A stretch of DNA of 10,841 nucleotides from an uncultured Oscillospiraceae bacterium (GCA_934408835.1 CAKRVU010000017.1:1-10841), one strand, 5' to 3'; counted from the first letter of the stretch, positions 1 through 7,862 are shown. Notes: a model not told the origin generated them from the letters alone. A program made the numbers and translations.

Positions 1-18
1 GGGGGAGAGTGTACGGCA

Positions 19-2121
19 ATGGATTCTGTTTGGTTGGCGTTAGCCGGTTCTGTGATAGCATTGGTCTTTGCCGCCGTTTTGGTGGTGCGGACGGCAAAAC
101 AGCCGGAGGGTACGCCCAAAATGATAGAAATATCGAACGCAATTCGGAAGGGAGCGAGCGCTTATTTGAAACGGCAATATGTCGGAGTCGGCATTTTTTT
201 CGCCGTTGTATTTGTGCTTTTGCTCATCCTGTCTTTTTTTGGATTGTTGAGTATTTTTGTTTCCTTTGCGTTTTTGTCAGGCGGTATTTTTTCGGCGTTA
301 GCCGGTTATATTGGAATGAAAACAGCCACAATGGCAAACTGTCGGACGGCTGCGGCCGCGGAGCAGGGACTCAACCGGGGACTGAAGGTTGCGTTTTCCG
401 CCGGCTCTGTCATGGGGTTTGTGGTTGTCGGTTTGGGACTTTTAGATCTGTCTGTTTGGTATTTCTTTTTGAAGTTTTGGTATACAACGGTGGATCCGAT
501 GACCGGAAACGCATTGACGCTGGCTATTACTTCTAATATGCTGACCTTTGGTATGGGCGCTTCTTGCATGGCTCTCTTTGCGAGAGTCGGCGGCGGTATC
601 TTCACCAAGGCTGCGGACGTTGGCGCTGACCTGGTCGGGAAGGTCGAAGCGGGAATTCCGGAAGATGATCCGCGCAATCCGGCGGTGATTGCCGACAACG
701 TAGGCGATAACGTTGGAGATGTGGCCGGTATGGGCGCTGATTTGTTTGAGTCATATATCGGTTCTATCGTTTCAACCTGTTCGCTGGCTGTGGCGGCGCA
801 GCTTGGCGATAACGGCGTTGCGCTGCCGATGGTTCTTGCCGCTTTCGGTATTATTGCCTCTATTTTGGGAACCTTCTTTATTCGGACGAAAGAAAATGCC
901 GATCAAAAAACACTTCTTCGTGCGCTGCGTACTGGAACGTATATCAGTGCTGTGTTGCTTGCAATCATTTCTTTCGGCTTGGTGAAATGGCTTTTGCCGG
1001 GAAATATCGGCGTCTTTTTTGCCGTTATTACCGGGTTGATTGCCGGACTCTTGATTGGCGCTGTTACGGAGTATTTCACATCCGATTCTTACCGACCGAC
1101 CAAAAAACTTGCGGCTGCTTCTGAAACCGGTTCGGCTACTGTGATGATTAGCGGTTTATCGCTCGGCATGGTTTCGACCGTTGCGCCGGTAATCATTGTC
1201 AGCATTGCGGTGCTAGTCAGCTATTTTGCGGCAGGAGGCGCCGTCAACTTCAGCGAGGGACTGTATGGCGTTGGAATTGCCGCTGTCGGCATGTTGTCTA
1301 CCTTGGGAATCACCCTTGCAACGGACGCTTATGGGCCGATTGCGGACAATGCAGGAGGAATCGCAGAGATGGCCGGGCTTGGAGAAGAGGTGCGTAAACG
1401 GACTGACGCGCTGGATTCTCTGGGAAATACAACGGCGGCGACTGGAAAGGGGTTTGCAATTGGCTCTGCTGCTTTGACGGCATTGACGCTGATTGCAGCC
1501 TATGTGCAACAGGTAAAACAAACCGCTCCGAGCGGATATTCGTTTGACCTGAGCATTACAAATCCGGCTGTTTTAATCGGTCTCTTTATTGGGGCAATGG
1601 CTCCGTTCCTCTTTGCTGCGATGACGATGAGCGCAGTGGGAAAGGCGGCGCAGTCGATTGTCATAGAAGTGCGCAGACAGTTTCGCTCGATTACCGGTTT
1701 GATGGAAGGGAAGGCGGAGCCGGATTATCATACCTGCGTTGATTTGTGCACCAAATCCGCACAAAAGCTGATGTTGCCGCCGGCAATTATCGCCATTTTA
1801 ATTCCACTGATTATCGGTGTGTTCTTGGGAGCAAGCGGCGTGGTTGGATTGCTTGCGGGGACGACTGTTTCAGGATTTGCGCTTGCTGTTATGATGGCGA
1901 ACTCGGGCGGCGCTTGGGATAATGCCAAAAAGTATATCGAGTCCGGAAAGTTCGGCGGAAAAGGGTCAGACTGCCATAAGGCGGCGGTGGTAGGCGATAC
2001 AGTTGGGGATCCTTTTAAAGATACTTCCGGTCCGTCCATTAATATTTTGATTAAATTAACTTCTATGGTTTCCATTGTTTTAGTCGGCTTGGTGGTTGCG
2101 ACCTCCTTTTTGCAATTTTAG
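19..2121 (+). CDS. hppA: Membrane-bound ion-pumping pyrophosphatase, K+-dependent, probably Na+-translocating
   Basis: This integral membrane enzyme hydrolyses cytoplasmic pyrophosphate and uses the energy to pump Na+ and/or H+ out of the cell. The 700 residues contain many hydrophobic helices and the family signatures. A GGG-x-FTKAADVGADLVGKVE-type segment lies at 191-210, and the substrate/Mg site with D216, D217, D226, D230 and D234 follows directly. The second acidic cluster, G-D-T-V-G-D-P-F-K-D, is at 659-668. After GNTT (469-472) the residues are A473 and, three further on, G476. Known K+-independent enzymes have Lys and Thr there, so this one should need K+. The gate glutamate E244 sits in an F-E-S-Y motif, the arrangement of Na+-pumping members, so Na+ transport is an inference. 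Length is normal. The start is supported by GGGGGAG at 1-7; anything further upstream is outside the window. Confidence 0.96.
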   Translation: MDSVWLALAGSVIALVFAAVLVVRTAKQPEGTPKMIEISNAIRKGASAYLKRQYVGVGIFFAVVFVLLLILSFFGLLSIFVSFAFLSGGIFSALAGYIGMKTATMANCRTAAAAEQGLNRGLKVAFSAGSVMGFVVVGLGLLDLSVWYFFLKFWYTTVDPMTGNALTLAITSNMLTFGMGASCMALFARVGGGIFTKAADVGADLVGKVEAGIPEDDPRNPAVIADNVGDNVGDVAGMGADLFESYIGSIVSTCSLAVAAQLGDNGVALPMVLAAFGIIASILGTFFIRTKENADQKTLLRALRTGTYISAVLLAIISFGLVKWLLPGNIGVFFAVITGLIAGLLIGAVTEYFTSDSYRPTKKLAAASETGSATVMISGLSLGMVSTVAPVIIVSIAVLVSYFAAGGAVNFSEGLYGVGIAAVGMLSTLGITLATDAYGPIADNAGGIAEMAGLGEEVRKRTDALDSLGNTTAATGKGFAIGSAALTALTLIAAYVQQVKQTAPSGYSFDLSITNPAVLIGLFIGAMAPFLFAAMTMSAVGKAAQSIVIEVRRQFRSITGLMEGKAEPDYHTCVDLCTKSAQKLMLPPAIIAILIPLIIGVFLGASGVVGLLAGTTVSGFALAVMMANSGGAWDNAKKYIESGKFGGKGSDCHKAAVVGDTVGDPFKDTSGPSINILIKLTSMVSIVLVGLVVATSFLQF

Positions 2122-2146
2122 CATTTGGATGTTAAGACCGTCTGTT

Positions 2147-2175
2147 CCGCTTCCGTTTGAAGGATACCGAAGCGG
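2147..2175 (+). other. Small hairpin between hppA and the P1 peptidase gene
   Basis: CCGCTTC (2147-2153) and GAAGCGG (2169-2175) form a perfect 7-bp stem with a 15-base loop, 26 bases after the hppA stop. No T-run follows, so it does not look like an intrinsic terminator. It could be a stabilising 3' end or a processing site in a shared transcript. Confidence 0.3.
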
Positions 2176-2187
2176 TCGGAAAGGCGT

Positions 2188-2215
2188 TTGATAAAAGACA
2201 CTGTTTGACTATCGT
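2188..2215 (+). promoter_or_regulatory. Weak candidate sigma-A promoter for the P1 peptidase gene
   Basis: TTGATA (2188-2193) and TATCGT (2210-2215) are separated by 16 bases. The -35 matches consensus at 5 of 6 positions and the -10 at 4 of 6. A transcript from here would have a leader of under 20 bases. Read-through from hppA is the alternative, as no terminator separates the genes. Confidence 0.25.
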
Positions 2216-2238
2216 GGAACCGGGAACGGCGGATGTTG

Positions 2239-3216
2239 ATGAAAGAGATTTCAATTTTGGAAGTGGATGGTGTCCGAATCGGACATGCACAGAACCTTCA
2301 GGCGATGACGGGATGCACAGTAATATTGTGTGAAAACGGAGGTGTTGCGGGATTAGAGGTTCGTGGCGGCGGACCGGCTTCTCGTGAGACGGAGCTGTTA
2401 AAGCCTCTGGCGGCTGCCAGTCGGATTCATGCTGTTGTCCTTTCGGGAGGGAGCGCTTTTGGACTGGCGGCGGCTGACGGAGTTATGCGTTATCTGTATC
2501 AAAAGAAAATTGGTTTTGATGCGGGTGCTGCGAAGGTGCCTCTGGTTTGCGCTTCGAGCATTTATGACTTGCAGCTGGGCGCCTCCGACGTTTGGCCGGA
2601 CGCCGCTATGGGGTATCAAGCTTGTCAAAACGCCGGAGGCTGCGAGTGGCGAGATGGAAACGTCGGAGCAGGCGTTGGCGCAACGGTTGGGAAACTGTTT
2701 GGGCTTAAGCGGATGATGAAAGGGGGCGTTGGCGGGTTTGCCGTACAACTGGGGGACTTTCAGCTAGGTGCTGTCGTTGTGGTGAATGCCCTGGGCGATA
2801 TCTTTGACCCGGTTGATGGAAGGCAGCTGGCGGGGTTGCTGGATTCTGACAGAACTTCTTTCTGTTCCACTGAACGGGAGTTTTATCGACGATGGACAAC
2901 GCCTGATGGTTGGGCTTTGCAAAATACGACCCTTGGTGTAATTGTGACCAACGCGGTATTTACCAAGACAGAAATGAATAAAATTGCATCGATGGCAAGC
3001 AACGGACTCGCCCGCACAATCCGTCCGCTCAACACCTCGATGGACGGTGACGCGCTCTATGCCATATCGACTGGAAACCGCGTTCGTGCAAATGTAGATG
3101 TTGCAGGGACGCTTGCGGCGTACACGGTGGCAATGAGCGTCAAGAGGGCTGTGCTTTCAGTTGAAGGGATTGGAGGCGTTTTGGCAGCTCGTGATTTGAT
3201 GAGTTTGGATGAGTGA
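2239..3216 (+). CDS. P1 family (S58) N-terminal-nucleophile aminopeptidase / amidohydrolase
   Basis: The protein belongs to the DmpA/BapA/NylC-like P1 peptidase family. These are cytoplasmic enzymes that cleave themselves to free an N-terminal Ser or Thr nucleophile, then remove N-terminal residues from small peptides or hydrolyse amides. Recognisable pieces, numbered from an upstream ATG at 2233, are V-D-G-V-R-I-G-H-A near the N-terminus, the R-G-G-G-P-A-S-R-E-T turn (44-53), the V-L-S-G-G-S-A-F-G-L helix (69-78), the glycine-rich D-G-N-V-G-A-G-V-G-A-T-V-G-K (141-154) and the V-V-N-A-L-G-D strand. N231-T232-T233 matches the Asn/Thr self-cleavage point of NylC, so T232 is the inferred nucleophile. 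Two ATGs compete. The one at 2239 has GGCGG six bases upstream (2228-2232), whereas the ATG at 2233 abuts that site, so 2239 is preferred. The true substrate cannot be told from sequence. Confidence 0.92.
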   Translation: MKEISILEVDGVRIGHAQNLQAMTGCTVILCENGGVAGLEVRGGGPASRETELLKPLAAASRIHAVVLSGGSAFGLAAADGVMRYLYQKKIGFDAGAAKVPLVCASSIYDLQLGASDVWPDAAMGYQACQNAGGCEWRDGNVGAGVGATVGKLFGLKRMMKGGVGGFAVQLGDFQLGAVVVVNALGDIFDPVDGRQLAGLLDSDRTSFCSTEREFYRRWTTPDGWALQNTTLGVIVTNAVFTKTEMNKIASMASNGLARTIRPLNTSMDGDALYAISTGNRVRANVDVAGTLAAYTVAMSVKRAVLSVEGIGGVLAARDLMSLDE

Positions 3217-3224
3217 TAAGATAA

Positions 3225-3303
3225 GTTGCTTCCCGGACTGCACGGCGTATGGAAGATGAGTGCGGGAGCGTGCAGTTGGGACGGGCAACTGATTGAATTT
3301 TTT
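3225..3303 (+). terminator. Long imperfect hairpin with T-run before the glucokinase gene (terminator or attenuator candidate)
   Basis: Outer arms GTTGC/GCAAC (3225-3229, 3285-3289), a CCC/GGG segment (3232-3234, 3278-3280) and inner arms ACTGCACG/CGTGCAGT (3237-3244, 3269-3276) fold into a 16-bp interrupted stem with a 24-base loop. A run of six T begins at 3298, eight bases after the stem, and merges into the glucokinase ribosome site GGGGGGA (3304-3310). The gap between stem and T-run is longer than in a classical terminator, so attenuation or mRNA protection are equally possible. It explains most of the 100-base gap. Confidence 0.35.
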
Positions 3304-3316
3304 GGGGGGATAGAAA

Positions 3317-4270
3317 ATGAAGTATTATTTGGGAGTAGATGTTGGAGGAACCAATTTGGTTGCCGCTGTAGTGGATAAGAATGATCAGATTTTGGCGAAA
3401 GCGTCCTGTAAGACGAACCTTCCCAGGAAGCCGGAACTGACCGTAGAGGATATTGCACAGCTTTGTCATCAGGCGGTGGAACAGTCTGGACTTTCTATGG
3501 CACAGATGGAGAGCGTTGGAATTGGGGTTCCAGGTATTGTGAACTTAGAAACCGGTGTTGTGGAATATTCCTGTAATTTGGATTACCACGATGTTCCGAT
3601 TGTACATATGCTGAAGGAAAAATTGCCGCTTCCTGTATTTGCGGAAAATGATGCGAATGTTGCTGCCATTGGCGAATTTGCCGCAGGCGCGGGACAGGGT
3701 TGTCAATCTATGGTAGCCATTACATTGGGAACCGGAGTTGGCGGCGGTGTGATTATTGACAACAAAATCCTGACAGGCTTTAACTATTCCGGAGGCGAGC
3801 TGGGGCATATGGTGATACAAAGAGGCGGGCGACCTTGCAATTGCGGGCGCAGAGGCTGCCTTGAGGCGTATGCTTCTGCTACTGGTTTAATCCAAACGAC
3901 GATTGAAAAAATGCGTCAATATCCAGATAGCCTTCTTTGGAAGATTGCACCTACAGAGGCTCAGGTGGAGGGGAAAACAGTATTTGACGCGCTCCAAGAA
4001 GGGGACGCTGCCGCCAAAGAGGCGTTTGAAGAATTTATTGACGCGCTCAGCTGTGGTGTGGTGAATATCATTGACATTTTTCAGCCGGAAATCGTTTGTA
4101 TTGGAGGCGGTTTGAGCCGTCAGGGAAGAGTGTTAACCGATTTGATTCAAAAGGTGGCCGATCAGGAGGAATATAACCGGGACGGGAAACACCGCTGCAA
4201 AATTGTGACGGCAACGCTTGGCAATGACGCTGGATTGATTGGCGCAGCGCTTCAGGGAAAATACCGGTAA
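3317..4270 (+). CDS. glcK: ROK family glucokinase
   Basis: This cytoplasmic sugar kinase phosphorylates glucose to glucose-6-phosphate with ATP, feeding glycolysis and, through glucose-1-phosphate, the GalU reaction encoded downstream. The N-terminal phosphate loop L-G-V-D-V-G-G-T-N is at residues 5-13. The sugar-binding and catalytic segment A-E-N-D-A-N has D112 as the expected base. A second glycine-rich phosphate segment, G-T-G-V-G-G-G, is at 138-144. The ROK zinc signature is complete: H164 followed by C174-x-C176-x4-C181 and L-E-A-Y-A-S. At 317 residues it is the usual length of Firmicute ROK glucokinases. The start follows GGGGGGA with six bases between. ROK kinases for other hexoses look alike, so glucose specificity is likely but not proven. 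No DNA-binding domain is present, so it is an enzyme and not a ROK repressor. Confidence 0.93.
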   Translation: MKYYLGVDVGGTNLVAAVVDKNDQILAKASCKTNLPRKPELTVEDIAQLCHQAVEQSGLSMAQMESVGIGVPGIVNLETGVVEYSCNLDYHDVPIVHMLKEKLPLPVFAENDANVAAIGEFAAGAGQGCQSMVAITLGTGVGGGVIIDNKILTGFNYSGGELGHMVIQRGGRPCNCGRRGCLEAYASATGLIQTTIEKMRQYPDSLLWKIAPTEAQVEGKTVFDALQEGDAAAKEAFEEFIDALSCGVVNIIDIFQPEIVCIGGGLSRQGRVLTDLIQKVADQEEYNRDGKHRCKIVTATLGNDAGLIGAALQGKYR

Positions 4271-4490
4271 TAACAAAGGCGCCATAACAGTGCGATGACA
4301 AGCCCGAGGAATTTCCACGACCTGTTTGAAGCGGGAAACGGATTGGTTGTTACATATCAAGTGGTTCTGTTGCCTAAAAAGTTTTTGTTGCCGGATCTAT
4401 TGGCAAGAAAAAGGAATGAGCCTTGATACCGGTGGTTCAGGAATCCATTGAGATGAAGTCATGAACAAAAGGTAACTTTTTACAGATGGA
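4271..4490. other. Gene-free spacer between glucokinase and dipeptidase genes
   Basis: No convincing gene or intrinsic terminator is visible. The only structure is an inverted repeat, TTTTT-G-TTGCC (4382-4392) against GGCAA-G-AAAAA (4402-4412). Its T-run lies before the stem instead of after it, so it does not terminate rightward transcription. A 43-codon open frame from 4295 has no ribosome site and is not called. Confidence 0.6.
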
Positions 4491-4519
4491 TTGCCTTTGC
4501 GGCTCAGAAAGCTTATAAT
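4491..4519 (+). promoter_or_regulatory. Sigma-A promoter for the dipeptidase gene
   Basis: TTGCCT (4491-4496), a 17-base spacer and a perfect TATAAT (4514-4519) lie about 50 bases before the ATG. Transcription would start near 4526 and include the GGAGGG ribosome site at 4559-4564. This makes pepV a separate unit from the glucokinase gene. Confidence 0.75.
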
Positions 4520-4569
4520 ATGGATAAGAGTTGTATTCATCTGAAACGCGATGAATTTGGAGGGAAATT

Positions 4570-5961
4570 ATGGAAAAGAAGATTGATCAATACATTGATG
4601 AGCATTTTGATGAAATGCTCGATACACTGCGCTCTTTGATTCAGATTCCGAGCTACCGCACTCAAGCGGTAGAAGGAAACCCGTATGGAGAAAAGGTGGC
4701 TCAGGCTCTGGACAAAGCGCTTTCTATCTGTGAAGATTTTGGGTTTGAGACCCATAATTTCGATCATTATATGGGTACGGCGACGTTTGGGGAAAACCCA
4801 GAGCTTGGTATCTTGTTTCACCTTGATGTTGTGCCGGAAGGGGACGGCTGGACGCTTCCGCCTTATGAGGGTGTGATTCAGGACGGTCGCATGTATGGTC
4901 GCGGTACCATTGATGATAAAGGACCCGGAGTGGCTTCTATCTTTGCGCTGCGCGCTATTAAAGAGCTTGGAATTCCTCTGAAAAAAGGCGTTCGTCTGTT
5001 GATGGGAACAGACGAGGAATGCGGATCTTCCGAGCTTCCGTATTATCTTGAGCGAGAGTCGATGCCGCCGCAGTTGTTTACACCTGATTCGGCTTTTCCT
5101 GTCATCAATACAGAAAAAGGCATGGTCCGTTATTCGTTTGAAAAGAAATATGCAAAAGAAACGGCAGACCGTATGATTTTGGAAATCCATGGAGGAGAAA
5201 CGGTCAACGCAATACCGGCAAAGGCAACGGCGGTAGTGACCGGTTTTACTGCGGAGGAACTTTCTAAATTGGCCAAAGAAACGGAATCTTCCATTTCCTT
5301 TTCATTTGAGGAACATCCAGATGGAATCCAGATCATTGCGGAAGGAACGTCTGCGCACGCCTCCGTTCCCGAAACGGGAGACAATGCGTTGACTGGGTTG
5401 CTCAAGCTGCTTGTCTCATTGCCGTTGGAGGAAAGCGAGGGGCTTCGCACCCTTCATTCGGTGTATGAATTGTTCCCGTATGGCGATTTTAAAGGAACGG
5501 CGATCGGGTTGGAGGCTTCGGACGGCGATCGTTCGGGCGATTTGACATTGACGTTCAGCATATTGGAGTATACGCCAGAAAGTTTATCTTTGATGATTGA
5601 TATTCGGTTCCCCGTTACTTGCACCTGCGATGGCATCTTGGGTGTTTTAAACAAAACAGCTGAACAATTTGGTATGACTGGGAAGTCTACCCTTTCTGAT
5701 CCGCCGCACGAAGTGCCTGAAGACAGCGAGATGGTCAAGGCATTGACGCAGGTTTATAGCGATTATACCGGGGATCCTGCTGCGTGTAATTATAGCGGCG
5801 GCGGCACTTATGTGCATCATCTTTATGGAGTGGCGTTTGGACCTACTTTTGAGGGACATCCAGACAACCATTTGCATGGTGCAGATGAGTTTATCAGCTT
5901 AGAAGAGCTTCGGGATATCACAAAAATTTATGCGCGTGCTATCTTGAAAATTTGCGGTTGA
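4570..5961 (+). CDS. pepV: M20 family dipeptidase (PepV/Sapep type)
   Basis: This cytoplasmic two-metal exopeptidase hydrolyses dipeptides, the last step of peptide use. All metal and catalytic residues expected for M20 are visible: H84-L-D86 in F-H-L-D-V-V-P, the bridging D115 in G-T-I-D-D-K-G-P, the catalytic base E149 and ligand E150 in T-D-E-E-C-G, D173 in T-P-D-S-A-F-P-V, and the C-terminal ligand H436 in H-L-H-G-A-D-E. The insert ('lid') domain contains the G-T-S-A-H-A-S-V-P-E motif that completes the active site. The D-E-E-C-G-S and T-P-D-S-A-F-P motifs and the length of 463 point to PepV rather than to ArgE/DapE-type relatives. GGAGGG five bases before the ATG fixes the start. The gene is monocistronic, between its own promoter and a strong terminator. 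Confidence 0.94.
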   Translation: MEKKIDQYIDEHFDEMLDTLRSLIQIPSYRTQAVEGNPYGEKVAQALDKALSICEDFGFETHNFDHYMGTATFGENPELGILFHLDVVPEGDGWTLPPYEGVIQDGRMYGRGTIDDKGPGVASIFALRAIKELGIPLKKGVRLLMGTDEECGSSELPYYLERESMPPQLFTPDSAFPVINTEKGMVRYSFEKKYAKETADRMILEIHGGETVNAIPAKATAVVTGFTAEELSKLAKETESSISFSFEEHPDGIQIIAEGTSAHASVPETGDNALTGLLKLLVSLPLEESEGLRTLHSVYELFPYGDFKGTAIGLEASDGDRSGDLTLTFSILEYTPESLSLMIDIRFPVTCTCDGILGVLNKTAEQFGMTGKSTLSDPPHEVPEDSEMVKALTQVYSDYTGDPAACNYSGGGTYVHHLYGVAFGPTFEGHPDNHLHGADEFISLEELRDITKIYARAILKICG

Positions 5962-6001
5962 TTTTATTAGGAATTTTTTGGTAATATATAACTGAAAACC
6001 A

Positions 6002-6044
6002 AAAGGGCTTTTGCGGCTTTTAAAGCTTGCAAAGGCTCTTTTTT
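6002..6044 (+). terminator. Intrinsic terminator after pepV
   Basis: A 13-bp stem with two G-U pairs (6002-6014 against 6029-6041) can be extended inward by the GGCTTTTAAAGC segment. It is followed at once by a T-run at 6039-6044. It lies 40 bases after the pepV stop. Confidence 0.88.
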
Positions 6045-6342
6045 ATTATTGATAAGTAAAATGATTCCAATTACGATGATCTACATTTTTTGTAAATGGA
6101 TAACACCTAAAATAATAAAAAGCGAAAAATGTTTGATACGATTGCAGTTAAGGGATTCAAATTCGCAAGGAAGACACCTCAAGTATGATTCAAAATAAGT
6201 AAGCTACAAAAATGACTGGCTAATCGGATTTACAATATTCTACAAATGATGGAAATCAACATTGCTTGATAATTCCACATTTCGTATGGAAGGGGTGTAA
6301 AAGATGGAGCTGAGATAGAATTATGAAAGAGGATGACTGAGA
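6045..6342. other. AT-rich spacer without recognisable genes
   Basis: This stretch is visibly richer in A and T than the flanking genes, and stops are frequent in all frames. The longest start-to-stop frames I checked are about 20 codons. A good ribosome-like GGAAGGGG (6289-6296) precedes an ATG at 6304 that meets a stop after four codons. That fits the decayed gene immediately to the right. Confidence 0.5.
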
Positions 6343-6694
6343 ATGATTCAAGAATGCGAGTATGTTGAGTTGTATATCAAGGGACATTCACAATTTCATA
6401 TTGATTCGTAAGAAAAAGGGTTGTGGGTATTAGGAACAGTTGAGCACGATAATAAATGTGGTACTTTGACTGTAAATTTAAGCACTGGTGCTATTTTAGA
6501 AAGAAAATCATCTTTGAATTTTCGTACAGATATGAGCGCATTGGCGTGAACCGACGGTTGGGTCTATTCCAATTGATGTGTCATTTCCACGTGAAATCGT
6601 CTGTAAGGAGCAAGTTATCGTTAATAAGGGCGAGTGGTTTTTGGCACAAGGAGTCCAATTAAAAAACAGTGAGGCAAAAAGGATAGAATCCTAG
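6343..6694 (+). pseudogene. Decayed protein-coding gene, family not recognised
   Basis: Reading from ATG 6343 gives protein-like sequence of 22 residues to a TAA at 6409. The same frame then continues for 44 codons (E-K-G-L-W-V-L-G-T-V-E-H-D onward) to a TGA at 6547-6549. A +1 shift near 6541-6548 then gives another protein-like stretch (G-S-I-P-I-D-V-S-F-P-R-E-I-V onward) to a TAG at 6692. Removing one stop and one frameshift would give roughly 115 residues with ordinary amino-acid composition. A GAGGA ribosome-like site precedes the first ATG. I cannot name a family. Chance alternation of open frames in AT-rich DNA is the main alternative, so confidence is modest. Confidence 0.4.
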
Positions 6695-6712
6695 TCGACA
6701 AAAATTACAAAC

Positions 6713-6748
6713 AAAAAATGACGCTGTATTTGTACAGCGCCATTTTTT
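6713..6748. terminator. Bidirectional intrinsic terminator
   Basis: AAAAAATG (6713-6720) pairs with CATTTTTT (6741-6748). CGCTGTA (6722-6728) pairs with TACAGCG (6733-6739) around a four-base loop, with one A/C mismatch between the two helices. Both strands end in a T-run, so it can stop rightward transcripts of the remnant and the leftward hydrolase transcript, whose stop codon lies 76 bases away. Confidence 0.88.
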
Positions 6749-6823
6749 CATCTAATCCTTGTTTAACAGTTTTTCGCCCTTATTACTTCTTCTCAAAAAG
6801 GGTTAAAAGCATGTTAATTCAAC

Positions 6824-7768
6824 TTATTTTCCCAGAAAATTCAAGATATCATTAGCCAATTGTTCAGTGTTTTCCCACTGTATATTATGACCAATGCCTG
6901 CGTAAGAGACAAATTCTGCTTGAGGAAGATTCGCTCTGAGTTCCTTTTGGATATCTTCATTGAAGAAAGAGTCCTGATCACCCCACGCAATGAGGACGGG
7001 GATGCTTGTATCAATGAAGGAATAGAATGGACGCATATCAGAGAAGGTGATGCCTCCAGCTACGCATTCCCATACATAACCGGGTAACGCTTGAGATTCA
7101 GCCATTTCATACTGGAGGAATTCCGGATCTACAGGAGCAGAACAGTAATACCAAGCGTCCATGAATTCATTATCGGGGTGACCATCAGCGCCTAGGGAAA
7201 TACCGTATTCATAATAGTCTGTACCAAGAACACCATTGCCCACCGTTGTGGAGGAAACGAGGGTGACGCTCTTACATTTCTCGGGGAAATTAAGCAACAG
7301 GGCTTGACTGACCATACTACCCAGCGAGTGTCCAACAATATCGGCTTTTTCAATACCCATCTTATCCATAAAGTTGGCAATGTCAGCTGCATAATCAGAG
7401 ATGGCATACATTCCGGTATCCGGTTTATCACTTGCGCCGTGACCGCGGAGATCAATCATGTAAATATGGTAACCTGCCTTAGCAAAATATGGCGCAATTA
7501 AAGACCAACTGCGGCTGTTATCAGTCATGCCGTGAATCAACACCATAGGGTCGCCGTCTTCAACGCCCATTTCTACATAAGCCATAGTAATGCCGGTATC
7601 AAGCTTTACAGTCTGACGATGATCGTTCCAGTCGGCTTGGGAAATCTCCATTGGCAATTCAGAGGTTTTGGCGGTTGATTGTTCAGTGCTTTGATTGGTA
7701 GTTGTACAAGCGGTAAAGGATATCATCATCAACAGAGCGCAACCCAGTGCCACAATTTTTTTCTTCAT
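6824..7768 (-). CDS. Secreted alpha/beta-hydrolase lipoprotein
   Basis: The gene encodes a predicted lipid-anchored, surface-exposed alpha/beta-hydrolase; the substrate is unknown. From the ATG at 7768 the 314-residue product begins M-K-K-K, followed by a hydrophobic segment and a lipobox-like S-F-T-A-C with C21 as the lipidation site. A Thr/Ser/Gln-rich linker follows. The fold motifs are the oxyanion-hole H-G-M-T-D, the nucleophile elbow G-H-S-L-G with S148, D266 in W-G-D-Q-D and H294 in G-I-G-H-N, a complete triad. Phe at lipobox -3 is less usual than Leu. The frame stays open to 7849, but those extra codons run through the promoter. The 7768 start has an AAGGAGA ribosome site (about 7776-7782) and begins a signal peptide, so it is preferred. 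It is transcribed alone and ends at the bidirectional terminator. Esterase, haloperoxidase-like and peptidase activities all remain possible. Confidence 0.9.
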   Translation of the reverse strand: MKKKIVALGCALLMMISFTACTTTNQSTEQSTAKTSELPMEISQADWNDHRQTVKLDTGITMAYVEMGVEDGDPMVLIHGMTDNSRSWSLIAPYFAKAGYHIYMIDLRGHGASDKPDTGMYAISDYAADIANFMDKMGIEKADIVGHSLGSMVSQALLLNFPEKCKSVTLVSSTTVGNGVLGTDYYEYGISLGADGHPDNEFMDAWYYCSAPVDPEFLQYEMAESQALPGYVWECVAGGITFSDMRPFYSFIDTSIPVLIAWGDQDSFFNEDIQKELRANLPQAEFVSYAGIGHNIQWENTEQLANDILNFLGK

Positions 7769-7820
7769 TAATCTTTCTCCTTCTTTCTCTTTCAAAAATA
7801 TTTGATATGCGGATGTTGAT

Positions 7821-7849
7821 ATTTTAAACGAAATGGGTATTTTTGTCAA
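7821..7849 (-). promoter_or_regulatory. Near-consensus sigma-A promoter for the hydrolase lipoprotein gene
   Basis: On the minus strand a perfect TTGACA (7844-7849), a 17-base spacer and TAAAAT (7821-7826) give a start near 7814 and a leader of about 46 bases. The strength of this match shows that the coding start must be 7768 and not the upstream ATG at 7849. Confidence 0.85.
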
Positions 7850-7862
7850 TACATTTTCTGAT

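Noticed and set aside
4382..4412. Inverted repeat TTTTTGTTGCC / GGCAAGAAAAA as terminator of the glucokinase gene
   Set aside because: The T-run is on the 5' side of the stem, the central G/G is unpaired, and no T-run follows. It lacks terminator geometry on the plus strand.
4295..4426. Rightward 43-codon open frame between glucokinase and dipeptidase genes
   Set aside because: It has no ribosome-binding site, no promoter in front and no recognisable motif, and it ends before the pepV promoter. Such a length is expected by chance.
6456..6662. Rightward 68-codon frame inside the AT-rich island
   Set aside because: Composition is atypical and no ribosome site is seen. The other two frames over the same stretch read more like a decayed protein, so this one is treated as an overlap of the remnant.
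7769..7849. N-terminal extension of the hydrolase lipoprotein to an ATG at 7849
   Set aside because: The extension overlaps the -10 and -35 boxes and lacks a ribosome site. The ATG at 7768 has one and begins a lipoprotein signal peptide.
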